The position numbers and the translations under genes are program-made. From NCBI RefSeq assembly GCF_039537585.1, contig NZ_BAABAU010000001.1, forward strand, positions 992,001-1,056,000: a stretch of 64,000 nt of DNA. The letters are read 5' to 3'. Under the pieces are notes generated by a model, which saw only the letters and a program-made list of their open reading frames with translations, was not told the DNA's origin and ran no database searches. Position 1 is the first letter of the stretch, and the number at the start of each line of letters is the position of its first letter. Below, piece by piece: positions 37,663 to 46,741 of the stretch. The stretch comes from Frondihabitans peucedani (GTDB lineage: Bacteria > Actinomycetota > Actinomycetes > Actinomycetales > Microbacteriaceae).

Positions 37663-38981
37663 CGATTCCCGGCGAGAGACGTGACCCGCCGCGGCGGTAC
37701 CTGTCCGCCTGGATCGGATTCTCCGCCGGCGGCACCTTCTCGCAGGCGCTGACCGTCGCGATCCTGCTCTACGCCCTCGGCATCCACACCGTGCGCGCGC
37801 TGATCGGCTGGCCGGGCTCCGTCGCCGTGCTCGCGACCCTGGTCGTGCTGTCGTCGCTGTCGCTCTTCGGTGCCCGCCACCGCATCGAGTGGCGCGGGAT
37901 CCTGCCCCTGTCGCTCCTGGCGCTGTTCGGGTTCGCGGCGGTCAGCGTGTTCTGGAGCCAGTACACCTGGGTCACCGTCGGCGGGGTCTTCTACGCGCTG
38001 GCGTTTGGCGCGCTCGGCATGTACCTCGCGCTCGGGCGCGACCTCGTGCAGGTGATCCGGGCGACCGGCGACGCCCTCCGGATCCTCTTGACCGTCTCGC
38101 TGTCGCTCGAGGTGCTGAGCGGCATCCTGGTCGACCAGCCGTTCCCGTTCCTCAGCATCCAGGGCAACATCGCGCACGGCGGCCCGATCCAGGGCGTCGG
38201 CGGCACCCGCAACTTCCTCGGGTTCCTCGCCGCCCTCGCGCTCATCACCTTCGCCGTCGAGTGGATGACGCGGTCGATCTCGCAGAGCACCGCCGTCGCC
38301 TCCGGGGTGCTGGCGCTCCTCACCCTCGTCTTCGCGTCGTCGCCGGTGACCGCGATCGCCGTGCTGGTGCTCGTCGTCGCCGCCATCGCGCTCCGCAGCA
38401 TCCGGCGGGCGCCGCCCGAGCGGAAGGCCGTGATGCAGTGGGTGCTGCTCGTGCTGGTGCTCGTCGGCGGCGCACTCGCCCTCGGAGCCCGCGACCGGCT
38501 CTGGGCCGCCATCGGGGCGACGTCCGACGTCGAGACGCGGCTCCGGCTCTGGACCGACATCCGCAGCCTCATCAGCCTGCACTCCATCGCCGGCTGGGGC
38601 TTCACCGGCGCCTGGCAGAGCGACGTGTTCCCGTTCACGCTGCTCTCGACGGGCGGCAGGCCGTCCGAGACCGGGCTCGGCGCGTTCTTCGACACCTGGT
38701 TCCAGCTGGGGCTGATCGGTCTCGTGATCCTGCTCGCCGCCGGAGGCCTCGCGCTCCTCCGCGCGTGGCTGACGGCGTCCGACCACCCGATCGTCGCCTA
38801 CGTCTGGCCGGCGCTGGTGCTGCTGCTCATCGCCGTGACCGCCCTCGCCGAGAGCTACGTGCTCTTCGAGTCGAACCTCATGCTGTTCGTGGCCGTGGCG
38901 ACCATCACCGCCCGGAAGCGCTCCTGGCGGCTGCGGCTGCCGCACTTCGAGCACGGGACCGATCTGCCCGATCCGCGGTAG
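37659..38981 (+). CDS. O-antigen ligase / polymerase family membrane protein (Wzy-like), second copy
   Basis: 440 residues from the GTG at 37659, which overlaps the previous stop; GGGAGG is upstream. It has the same architecture: multiple helices and ETRLRLWTDIRSLISLHSIAGWGFTGAW, then FFDTWFQLGLIGL. The two proteins are diverged tandem paralogues. Having two Wzy-like enzymes next to an ABC-transporter system is unusual; they may serve separate polymers. Confidence 0.85.
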   Translation: MTIPGERRDPPRRYLSAWIGFSAGGTFSQALTVAILLYALGIHTVRALIGWPGSVAVLATLVVLSSLSLFGARHRIEWRGILPLSLLALFGFAAVSVFWSQYTWVTVGGVFYALAFGALGMYLALGRDLVQVIRATGDALRILLTVSLSLEVLSGILVDQPFPFLSIQGNIAHGGPIQGVGGTRNFLGFLAALALITFAVEWMTRSISQSTAVASGVLALLTLVFASSPVTAIAVLVLVVAAIALRSIRRAPPERKAVMQWVLLVLVLVGGALALGARDRLWAAIGATSDVETRLRLWTDIRSLISLHSIAGWGFTGAWQSDVFPFTLLSTGGRPSETGLGAFFDTWFQLGLIGLVILLAAGGLALLRAWLTASDHPIVAYVWPALVLLLIAVTALAESYVLFESNLMLFVAVATITARKRSWRLRLPHFEHGTDLPDPR

Positions 38982-39087
38982 GCGGGCGGGCAGCGGGTGG
39001 GCCGGGCCGGGCCGGAACGGCGCCGCAGGACGGCAGCCGCACCGCGCCGCGGCGGGGGGCCGCAGCCGACGCGCCGCGCCGACCGGG

Positions 39088-40566
39088 CTACGCGAGCGGA
39101 GACCGGAAGTAGTCCCAGAGCTCGGCGGCCCAGGCGTCCCAGGTGCGGACCTCGCGCGAGCGGGCCTCCTCGGCCAGCCGCCGGAGCAGCGGCGCGTCGG
39201 TCAGGAGCTGCACGAGCGCGTCGGTCACAGAGGCATCGGACCGCGGGTCGACCAGGATGCCGCCGCCTCCCGCATCGATGATCTCCTTCATCGACCCGTA
39301 CTGCGACGTGATCACGGGCGTGCCGAGCGCGAGCGATTCGGCGACCGGCAGTCCGAAGCCCTCGTGGAGCGACGGGAACAGCGTGAAGTCGGCGACGTCG
39401 TAGGCCGCGCCGAGGAGGGCGTCGGTGGCCTTGCTGATCAGTACGACCGGCCTCTTCGCCGCGTGGAGCGCCTCGATCTCGTCGTGGAAGCGCTCGCTCG
39501 ACCAGCTGGCGCCGCCGATGAAGACGAGCGTGAAGTCGAGGCCCCGGGCCCAGGCGTCCTTCGCGGCCTGCAGGACGGCGAGGTGGTTCTTCCGGGGCTC
39601 GTGGCTCCCGACGACGAGCACGGTCGGGCGCTCCGGGACGACCCCGAGAGCCCGGCGGGCCTCGTCGCGCTCGGCGGCGGTCGGCGGCGCGACCTCGGCC
39701 GCGAGGGGCACGTGGCGGACGTCGGGCCCGGTGATGCCGGTGGACCCGAGCATGTGCGCCCATCCTGCGAACTCCGCGGCGGCAGCGCCCGAGATGGCGC
39801 CGATGCGGTCGACCCGCGAGATGGCCTGCAGATAGAGCGGGTACTGCCCGGCGATGCCCTCGCTGGAGGTCTCGCTCGACGTCATCGGCACGGCGTCGTA
39901 GCCGATCACGTCGACCTCGAGCCCGGAGTGCTGGACGATGCTCTCGAGGCGGGCCGAGCGCCAGGTCTCGGCGACGAGCTCGGTCACGACGAACGTGCCG
40001 CCGACCGGCACGACGACCTCGTCGAGCTCGGCGTCGTCGCCGTCCACAGCCCCCGGAAGCCCCAGGAGGGAGTTGTTCTCCCAGTCGCTGAGCGGCCGGA
40101 GGGCGGTGCCGTCCTCGTCCCACGCGACGAACTCGAGCGGGTGGTCGCGGTGCCAGCGGCGGACCGTCTCGCGGACGACCCGCTGGATGCCCGTGATCTT
40201 CGTGGTGCGGCAGGTGTCGTGCACATCCACGACGACGGCGTCGGCGAGGGCGCGCACCCGCCGCTCGGGGAACTCGAGGGCCTCGGCCGAGACGAGCGCG
40301 TCGCGGAGAGTCTCCTCCCACCCGTCGAGGACCGCATTGCGGCGGAAGGCGACGACGTCGCCGGCGAGCGGGATCCGCGCGGTGATGAAGGCGAGGGCCT
40401 GCCAGGCGCGGTCGCGGCCACCGCGACCGAGAGCGTCGGCGACGGCGGGGACGAGCCCCTCGGCATCGGCAGCGGGCTGGACGCCCCACGCCTCGAGGAG
40501 GCTGCGGAGCCGGTCGTCGGCGTTCCGGGTGTCGACCGGGCTGGCGGTGCGGGTGCTGTCGGTCAT
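39088..40566 (-). CDS. GT4 glycosyltransferase, GIQRVVRE-module family (D)
   Basis: 492 residues. A family-specific N-terminal half contains DVHDT (114-118) and TGIQRVVRE (125-133); the GT4 C-terminal half contains VVGSHEPRKN (318-327) and EGFGLPVAESLALGTPVITS (from 402). It overlaps the stop of the upstream paralogue by four bases (ATGA). Sugar specificity is unknown. It is the last gene of the run transcribed toward the wzy pair. Confidence 0.88.
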   Translation of the reverse strand: MTDSTRTASPVDTRNADDRLRSLLEAWGVQPAADAEGLVPAVADALGRGGRDRAWQALAFITARIPLAGDVVAFRRNAVLDGWEETLRDALVSAEALEFPERRVRALADAVVVDVHDTCRTTKITGIQRVVRETVRRWHRDHPLEFVAWDEDGTALRPLSDWENNSLLGLPGAVDGDDAELDEVVVPVGGTFVVTELVAETWRSARLESIVQHSGLEVDVIGYDAVPMTSSETSSEGIAGQYPLYLQAISRVDRIGAISGAAAAEFAGWAHMLGSTGITGPDVRHVPLAAEVAPPTAAERDEARRALGVVPERPTVLVVGSHEPRKNHLAVLQAAKDAWARGLDFTLVFIGGASWSSERFHDEIEALHAAKRPVVLISKATDALLGAAYDVADFTLFPSLHEGFGLPVAESLALGTPVITSQYGSMKEIIDAGGGGILVDPRSDASVTDALVQLLTDAPLLRRLAEEARSREVRTWDAWAAELWDYFRSPLA

Positions 40567-42287
40567 GCGTGCAGGGCCTCCGTGGCGTGGCGGCGGATGG
40601 ACGCGGCGTAGTCGTCCCAGGTCAGGACGGGCCGCGCGTCGATCTCGGCCCGGAGCCGGTCGAGGGCCGTGTCGTCGGTGAGCAGCAGCTCCATCTGCTC
40701 GGCGATCTCGACCATGTCGGTCGGGTCGACCGTGAGGCAGCCGCCGTCGCGCGCGATCTCGGACATGCTGCCGTAGCGGCTCGTGATGACCGGGGTGCCC
40801 GCGGCGAGCGACTCGGTGACGGGGAGACCGTAGCCCTCGTGCAGGGAGGTGAAGACCGAGAAGCGGGCGCTGCGGTACGCGGTCGCGAGTTCGCGGTCGG
40901 TGACGGCCTGCAGGATCGTGACGGGATAGCCGGCGATCGCGAGCTCGGCGATCTTGTCGTCGAGGTCGGTGTACCAGGCGGGCCCGTGCCCTCCGACGAG
41001 GACGAGGGAGAAGTCGAGACCGCGTCGCCACAGGAGCTCGGCCGCGTAGACGATGGCGATCTGGTTCTTCCGGGGCTCGTGGCTGCCGACCGACACGACG
41101 ACGGGCTTGCCCGGGTGGCGGACGGGAGCCGGTTCCGCTGTGACCGCGGGCTCGGAGGCCAGCGGCAGCACCTCGACGCGGGGCCCGGGGAGGCCCTGCG
41201 CGCCGAGAGCCATGGCGAAGCCCTCGAACTCCCGCCCGGCCGACTCGGAGATGGCCAGGACGAGGTCGACGTGCTTCAGGACGCTGAGGTAGTGGACGAA
41301 CTGGAGCGAGTCGTCGCGACTGACGTAGGCGCCGTTCACCACGGGGATCGCGTCGTACCCGATGGCGACGCTCGCGTTGCCCGAGTACTCGACGAGCGCT
41401 GCCAGCTCGGCCGAGTAGCGGTCGGGGGTCACCTCGGGGAGGAGCACCACGGTGTTCCACGGGATCACGAGTCGGGCCGAGGCGTCGGCGAAGAAGAGCG
41501 GCCGGTCGCCGCGGATGTCGGGCGACCAGTCGACCACGCGAGCGTGCTCGCGGTCGGAGACGGCGCGCATCGTGCTGCCGTCTTGAGCCCACGCGACCAG
41601 CGTGAAGGGGTCGCGGTCGTTCCACCGCTTGAAGGTCTCGCGGACGACCCTCTGCACCCCGGAGGTGAAGCCGTGGCGGGCGCAGAAGTCGACGTCGACG
41701 ACCGGGCGGTCGGTGACGACCTCGACGGTCCGGAAGTGAGCCGCGTTCTTGGCCAGGATCGGCCCCGAGTGGTCGAGCAGCACCTGCGTGCGCGCCTCGC
41801 CGTCGTCGCCGGCCGACGCGAAGTCGCGGTTGAAGGCGCGGAGCGTGTCGCTGCTCGGCATCGCCGCCGACGTCGCCGTCAGGAGCAGCCACTGCGCCCG
41901 GAGGTCGTCGAGGGCGATCGAGCCGGTCAGCAGGTCGATGAGGGCGCTGATCGAGCCCGACTCGATCTCGGCGGTCACCTCGCGGCCGAGCAGGTGCGGG
42001 GCGACGGCCAGGATCCGCTGCCGCAGGGTCTCCTGGCGGGTCAGGCTGTAGAGGTCGATGGCGCGGCTGTCGTCGGGGTCGGCCTCGGGCCGGGTCTTGT
42101 CGGGGTCGATGCCGCGGAAGTGCGCCTGGACGACCTTCTGCGCCGCCTTCGCGCGACGGAGCGGCGAGGTCACCTTCCAGCTGAGGCTGGCCCGGAGCAG
42201 CTCGGCCGGCGAGTCGCCCTTCTCGGTGGTGACGGGGACATCCTGGTAGAGCCACCAGAGGAGCTTGAGGTCGCTCTTCACAGCCAT
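40563..42287 (-). CDS. GT4 glycosyltransferase, GIQRVVRE-module family (C), with SWKVT module
   Basis: 574 residues. The extra N-terminus carries SWKVTSPLR (36-44), a motif also present in the small protein at 48288. SGVQRVVRE is at 209-217, SVGSHEPRKN marks the GT4 nucleotide domain and EGYGLPVTESLAAGTPVITS the donor site. ATG at 42287 is preceded by a GGC-rich spacer with a palindrome. It is the longest of the four paralogues and probably initiates or extends the main chain; this is inference. Confidence 0.88.
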   Translation of the reverse strand: MAVKSDLKLLWWLYQDVPVTTEKGDSPAELLRASLSWKVTSPLRRAKAAQKVVQAHFRGIDPDKTRPEADPDDSRAIDLYSLTRQETLRQRILAVAPHLLGREVTAEIESGSISALIDLLTGSIALDDLRAQWLLLTATSAAMPSSDTLRAFNRDFASAGDDGEARTQVLLDHSGPILAKNAAHFRTVEVVTDRPVVDVDFCARHGFTSGVQRVVRETFKRWNDRDPFTLVAWAQDGSTMRAVSDREHARVVDWSPDIRGDRPLFFADASARLVIPWNTVVLLPEVTPDRYSAELAALVEYSGNASVAIGYDAIPVVNGAYVSRDDSLQFVHYLSVLKHVDLVLAISESAGREFEGFAMALGAQGLPGPRVEVLPLASEPAVTAEPAPVRHPGKPVVVSVGSHEPRKNQIAIVYAAELLWRRGLDFSLVLVGGHGPAWYTDLDDKIAELAIAGYPVTILQAVTDRELATAYRSARFSVFTSLHEGYGLPVTESLAAGTPVITSRYGSMSEIARDGGCLTVDPTDMVEIAEQMELLLTDDTALDRLRAEIDARPVLTWDDYAASIRRHATEALHA

Positions 42288-42309
42288 GGCCGGGGCCGCC
42301 TTTCTTGCA

Positions 42310-42324
42310 CGAGACGTCGTCTCG
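42310..42324. promoter_or_regulatory. palindrome upstream of the GT-C gene
   Basis: CGAGACG-T-CGTCTCG is a perfect 7-1-7 inverted repeat 22 bases before the start codon, in the 189-base gap behind the GT2 gene. Confidence 0.4.
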
Positions 42325-42439
42325 CTGGTACGAGCTGATTCACATCGGCCGCTCGGCGCACACCCCTACGCGCACCGCGGCCGACCACTCGGGTCATGGT
42401 AGACGATGCACCCTTGCCAGAACCTCCGCCCGCGTGAAC

Positions 42440-42465
42440 GTCAGGCGACGTCGTCAGGCGACGTC
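42440..42465. repeat. 13-bp tandem direct repeat
   Basis: GTCAGGCGACGTC occurs twice head to tail just past the GT2 stop. It could be a duplicated operator for the downstream GT-C/GT-D transcript or a replication slip. Confidence 0.55.
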
Positions 42466-42476
42466 AGTAGGGGACT

Positions 42477-43433
42477 TCAGCGGTCGACGCGCGTGAGGCC
42501 GTACTGGATCTCCTTGAGGCGCTCGAGGGTCTCCTCCTGCAGGATCCGGTTCGTCCGCAAGAGGTCGGCTATGACCGCGAGCGCGAACGACAGCACCGCC
42601 GCCACGAGCAGGAAGATGCCGATGATGAGCGACTGCAGGTGGTTGCCGCCGGTGTCGACCGAGAGCAGGATCGCGTAGCGCACGAACGGGATGAGCCCGA
42701 CGACGCCGAAGAAGATGCCGAGCCAGACGAAGAACGCCAGCGGCTTGAACATGAAGTAGCTGCGGACGATCGCCTTGCCCGACTGGAGCATGTGCTCGCC
42801 CATCGAGCCGAAGAGGCGCGACTCGCGCGTCTTCGCGTTCGTGGTGATCGGCACGCTGGCGATCTTCATGCGCTTGTTGCCCGCCTGGATGATCGTCTCC
42901 ATGCAGTAGCTGAACTGGGTGACGACGTTGAGCTTGATCAGCGCCTCGCGGCTGTAGGCGCGGAACCCGGAGGCGGCGTCGGGGAGGTCGGTCTCGGCGG
43001 CGAGGTTGACCACCTGGCTCCCGAAGCGCTGCATGCGCTTCTTGAAGGGCGAGAAGTGCTCGATGAGGTGGGTCTGGCGGTCGCCGATGGCGATGTCGGC
43101 CTCCCCCGCGATGACCGGGGCGAGGAGGTCGGGGATCGACGACTGCGGGTACTGGTTGTCGCCGTCGGTGTTGACGACGATGTCGGCGCCCTGGCTGAGC
43201 GCGTAGTGGACACCGTCGCGGAAGGAGCGCGCGAGGCCCTGGTTGCGGACGTGGTGCACGAAGTGCGTGACGCCGTACGAGCGCGCGACCTCGACGGTGC
43301 GGTCGGTCGAGCCGTCGTCGATCACCAGCACGTGCAGCTCGTCGACCCCGGGGATCGACTTCGGGATGCTCTCGAGGACGGCGGGGAGCGTCGTCTCCTC
43401 GTTGAGGCACGGGACCTGGACGAAGACCTTCAC
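42477..43433 (-). CDS. GT2 polyprenyl-phosphate-type glycosyltransferase
   Basis: 318 residues. The GT2 domain starts MKVFVQVPCLNEE and has DDGSTD (39-44) and NTDGDNQYP (about 88-96). After ASGFRAYSREALIKLN the C-terminal part has two transmembrane helices (about 240-290). This is the layout of dolichyl- or undecaprenyl-phosphate mannosyl/glucosyl transferases. The GTG at 43433 is preceded by GAAAGG. It follows the ABC exporter genes in one direction and likely supplies a lipid-linked sugar. Confidence 0.88.
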   Translation of the reverse strand: MKVFVQVPCLNEETTLPAVLESIPKSIPGVDELHVLVIDDGSTDRTVEVARSYGVTHFVHHVRNQGLARSFRDGVHYALSQGADIVVNTDGDNQYPQSSIPDLLAPVIAGEADIAIGDRQTHLIEHFSPFKKRMQRFGSQVVNLAAETDLPDAASGFRAYSREALIKLNVVTQFSYCMETIIQAGNKRMKIASVPITTNAKTRESRLFGSMGEHMLQSGKAIVRSYFMFKPLAFFVWLGIFFGVVGLIPFVRYAILLSVDTGGNHLQSLIIGIFLLVAAVLSFALAVIADLLRTNRILQEETLERLKEIQYGLTRVDR

Positions 43434-43471
43434 GGAGGACCTTTCGATGTTCGTTGCGGTGCGGCGCAGGA

Positions 43472-44212
43472 TCAGGAGGTGGCGAAGTTCTCGCGGAGCG
43501 CGGCGACGCCGTCGACCGAGCCGCCGTCGAAGATGACCCGGCCGTGCGAGAGGACGATGGCGCGGTCGCACATCTCCTCGACGGTGGTGAGGTCGTGCGT
43601 GACGAGCACGATGGTGCGCCCCTCCTGCTGGAACTCCTTGATCTTGTCGAGGCACTTCTTCTGGAACGGCTCGTCGCCGACCGCCAGGACCTCGTCCACG
43701 AGCAGGACGTCGGGGTCGACGTGGATCGCGATGGCGAAGGCCAGTCGCACGTACATGCCCGACGAGTAGAACTTCACCTGCGTGTCGATGAAGTCGCGGA
43801 TCTCGCTGAAGTCGACGATCGAGTCGAAGTAGCCCTCGATCTGCTTCTGCGACAGCCCCAGGATCGCGCCGTTCAAGAAGACGTTCTCACGCCCGGTCAG
43901 GTCGGGGTGGAACCCGGCACCGAGCTCGAGGAGGGCGGCGAGCTGGCCGCGGCGGCGGACCACGCCGTTCGTCGGCTGGATGATGCCGCCGATGACCTTG
44001 AGCAGCGTCGACTTGCCGGAGCCGTTGGCGCCGATGAGCCCGACGGTGGTGCCGGCCTCGATGTCGAGGGTGAGGTCGCGGAGTGCCCAGAAGTCTTCTT
44101 TGTGCTTGCGCGAGCGGCCGAAGTTGACCAGGCGCTCCTTCAGCGACTTCTCCTTGCGGATGATGAAGCGCTTCGAGACCTCGTTCATGGTGATGACCGG
44201 GACGGTTGCCAT
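43472..44212 (-). CDS. polysaccharide ABC exporter, ATP-binding protein (short Wzt/KpsT type)
   Basis: 246 residues. Walker A GANGSGKST is at 61-69, the signature KFYSSGMYVRLAFAIAI and Walker B DVLLVDEVLAVGD are typical of the polysaccharide-export subfamily. It lacks the C-terminal carbohydrate-binding extension of Wzt, so export probably does not depend on recognising a chain-end cap. Start ATG 44212 lies 2 bases after the permease stop. Confidence 0.92.
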   Translation of the reverse strand: MATVPVITMNEVSKRFIIRKEKSLKERLVNFGRSRKHKEDFWALRDLTLDIEAGTTVGLIGANGSGKSTLLKVIGGIIQPTNGVVRRRGQLAALLELGAGFHPDLTGRENVFLNGAILGLSQKQIEGYFDSIVDFSEIRDFIDTQVKFYSSGMYVRLAFAIAIHVDPDVLLVDEVLAVGDEPFQKKCLDKIKEFQQEGRTIVLVTHDLTTVEEMCDRAIVLSHGRVIFDGGSVDGVAALRENFATS

Positions 44213-44214
44213 GC

Positions 44215-45162
44215 TCAGATCTCCTGCGCGAAGTTGCCCTGCAGGCGGGCGAAGACCCGCTGCGCGACGTAGACGAGGGCGAGGCCGATGACGAAGAGCA
44301 CCAGGAGGCGCAGGTCGAGGTGGGCGGGCCAGTCGACCGGCGGCACGGGCTTGCCGTTGATGATGTTGGTCTTCGATCCGGCCTCCCACATGCCCTTCTG
44401 GAACGCCAGGATCGCGTTCGACATCGGGTTGAGCAGGTACACGTCGGCCACCCACGCGTGGTTCTTCGCCACCGTCTGCACCTGGGTCCAGGCGTAGACG
44501 ATCGGTGAGGCCCAGAAGAAGATGAGCAGAGCCACCTCGACGAGGTACTGGATGTCGCGCAGGTAGACGTTCAGCGCCGACAGCAGCAGCGACAGGGCGA
44601 CGCCGTAGGTGATGACCAGGATCACCGCGGCGAGGGCGTACAGCAGGTTCCAGCTGAGCGGGAACTGGCCCGTGACGACGATGGCTCCGAGCAGCACGAT
44701 CATCTGGATGCCGAAGTTGAACAGCGCCGAGCCGATGGAGGCCAGCGGGAACAGCTCCCGCGGCACGTAGACCTTCTTGATGAGGCCGGCGTTGGCCAGG
44801 ATGCTCATCGTCGAGCCTGCGACGATCTCGTTGTAGAGGCCCCAGATGGTGAGGCCGGAGTACACGAAGATCGCATACTGCGGAACAGCGCGCGCAGCGC
44901 CGAGGAACTGCCCGATCGCCACGTAGTAGATCAGCAGCATCGTCAGCGGTCGGACGAACGACCAGAGGAACCCGAGGCTCGAGTCTTTATAGCGGGCCTT
45001 GAGCTCGCGCCGGATCAGCAGGTCGAGCAGGTTCTTGTGCGTGATGACGTCGCGGACGCCGCCCCAGAAGCCCCCCAGCAGCGTGGCGTCGGGCGCGCCG
45101 GCCGCGACGAAGGGAAGCTTCTCCAATCGGCGGATGCGTTCTTGTGCAGCTGTGGTCGTCAC
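44215..45162 (-). CDS. polysaccharide ABC exporter, permease (ABC-2, Wzm type)
   Basis: 315 residues with about six membrane helices. RRELKARYKDSSLGFLWSFVRPL is the ABC-2 signature of teichoic-acid and polysaccharide exporters. I chose the GTG at 45162 because AGGAG lies four bases upstream; an ATG at 45174 is the alternative. It pairs with the ATPase next to it, forming the exporter for a glycan finished in the cytoplasm. Confidence 0.92.
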   Translation of the reverse strand: MTTTAAQERIRRLEKLPFVAAGAPDATLLGGFWGGVRDVITHKNLLDLLIRRELKARYKDSSLGFLWSFVRPLTMLLIYYVAIGQFLGAARAVPQYAIFVYSGLTIWGLYNEIVAGSTMSILANAGLIKKVYVPRELFPLASIGSALFNFGIQMIVLLGAIVVTGQFPLSWNLLYALAAVILVITYGVALSLLLSALNVYLRDIQYLVEVALLIFFWASPIVYAWTQVQTVAKNHAWVADVYLLNPMSNAILAFQKGMWEAGSKTNIINGKPVPPVDWPAHLDLRLLVLFVIGLALVYVAQRVFARLQGNFAQEI

Positions 45163-45283
45163 CGGACTCCTCATTCTCGCCCGGTCACGGGGCCCGACGG
45201 CTCTCCAAGAACGGAATGGTCCTCGAGACGGGAGAGCGGGCCGGGCGGCATCGGGCGCGGTTTATTATGCCAGAGCGTCTTCG

Positions 45284-46741
45284 TCAGTCGGCCGTGACCG
45301 CCCAGAGGCGCGCCGCGTAGTCGTCCCAGGTCGGGACGGGGAGGCTCTCGGTCTCCGCTTCGAGGCGGACGATCAGGTCGTCGTCGTCGAGCATCCTGCC
45401 CATCGAGACCGCCATCCGGCGCGGGTCGTGCGGGTCGACGACGAGAGCGCCGTGGCCCTCGCCGAGCTCGCGCATGCTGCCGAAGTCGCTCGTCAAGACG
45501 GGGGTCCCGATGGCCAGCGACTCGACGACGGGCAGCCCGAAGCCCTCGTTGATGCTGCAGAAGACGGTGAAGCGGGCGAGGCCGTAGAGGCTCCAGACGG
45601 TCTCGTCGTCGACACCGGACAGCAGCAGGATCGAGCGGCCCTTCCGCCGGAGGGACCGCACCAGCTCCTGGAACTCGTCGTCGCCCCAGGCGTTGCCGCC
45701 GACGAGGACGAGGGTGAACTCCCGCCCCTCGCGCCAGGCCAGCTCCGACGCCGTGAGGAGGTTGAGGTGGTTCTTCCGCGGCTCGTGGCTCCCGACCGCG
45801 AGCACCACGGGCGCGTCGCCGAGGCCGAGCCTCTCGGCGGTGGCGGCCACGGTCTCCGGCGACATGCGCTCGGTCTGGCTGGGAAGGGGCATCGTCGTGA
45901 CCGCGGGGCCGGGGAGGCCGGCTCCGCCGAGCATCCTGCGCCACCCCTCGTACTCGGTCGTCGCGGCCGACGAGATCGTCGCGATCGAGCGGAAGGCCCC
46001 GAGGGCGGCGAGGTACTTCGAGAACGCCCCCGGCATGCCGGGGCCCGACGTCTCGGACGTGGTGATCGGGATGCAGTCGAAGCCGATCGCGGTGGCGCGG
46101 CTGCGGCTGTAGCGGGCGATCACCCGCAGGTGGTCGGCTCGGCCGCGTGCGACGGCGATCTCGGGCAGCACGAAGGTCGCGCCGAAGGGCACGAGCACGA
46201 CGCCCGGTCGGCGGAGGACGTTCCCGCGGACGGCAGGATCGAGGATCACGCGCTCGATCTCGTCGTCGCCCGCCCCGCGGAGGTGCGTCATCCCGGTCGA
46301 CCACGAGGCGAGGGTCAGCTCGTGGTCGCGGGCCCAGCGGGTCAGCGTCTCGCGCGCGACGCGCTGGATGCCCGTCGTGAAGCGGCTGCGGCCGGTGTCG
46401 GTCACGTCGATCAGGATCCCCGACTCGACGACGACCGCCTCGGTGGCGCGGAGCGAGACGTGGGAGTAGGCCGTCGCGAGCGTCTTCTCGAGCCCGTCGA
46501 CCCGCCAGGCGCGGGTGAAGTCGACGATCTCGCGCTCGCTCGGCACCTGCCGGTTGAGGCAGGAGAGCAGGAGGTAGGAGGCGGACTCGTCGGGGTCGAC
46601 GACGGCTCTCGCCACCTCGGCGACGAGGCGGGCTCCGCCGGAGCGCCGCCAGCCGAGGGCGTTCCCCGTGAGGGCGGCGGCCGCCTCGCGCAGGGCGCTG
46701 TCGGTGGACTCGCGGCGGACGAGGGGCAGGGTCGGGCTCAC
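45284..46741 (-). CDS. GT4 glycosyltransferase, GIQRVVRE-module family (B)
   Basis: 485 residues from a GTG that overlaps the upstream paralogue stop (GTGA). TGIQRVARE is at 123-131, the GT4 part has AVGSHEPRKN and EGFGLPVVESLAIGTPVLTSDFGSMREL. It has no SWKVT segment. It is the last gene of the run from 48593. Which linkage it makes is unknown. Confidence 0.88.
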   Translation of the reverse strand: MSPTLPLVRRESTDSALREAAAALTGNALGWRRSGGARLVAEVARAVVDPDESASYLLLSCLNRQVPSEREIVDFTRAWRVDGLEKTLATAYSHVSLRATEAVVVESGILIDVTDTGRSRFTTGIQRVARETLTRWARDHELTLASWSTGMTHLRGAGDDEIERVILDPAVRGNVLRRPGVVLVPFGATFVLPEIAVARGRADHLRVIARYSRSRATAIGFDCIPITTSETSGPGMPGAFSKYLAALGAFRSIATISSAATTEYEGWRRMLGGAGLPGPAVTTMPLPSQTERMSPETVAATAERLGLGDAPVVLAVGSHEPRKNHLNLLTASELAWREGREFTLVLVGGNAWGDDEFQELVRSLRRKGRSILLLSGVDDETVWSLYGLARFTVFCSINEGFGLPVVESLAIGTPVLTSDFGSMRELGEGHGALVVDPHDPRRMAVSMGRMLDDDDLIVRLEAETESLPVPTWDDYAARLWAVTAD

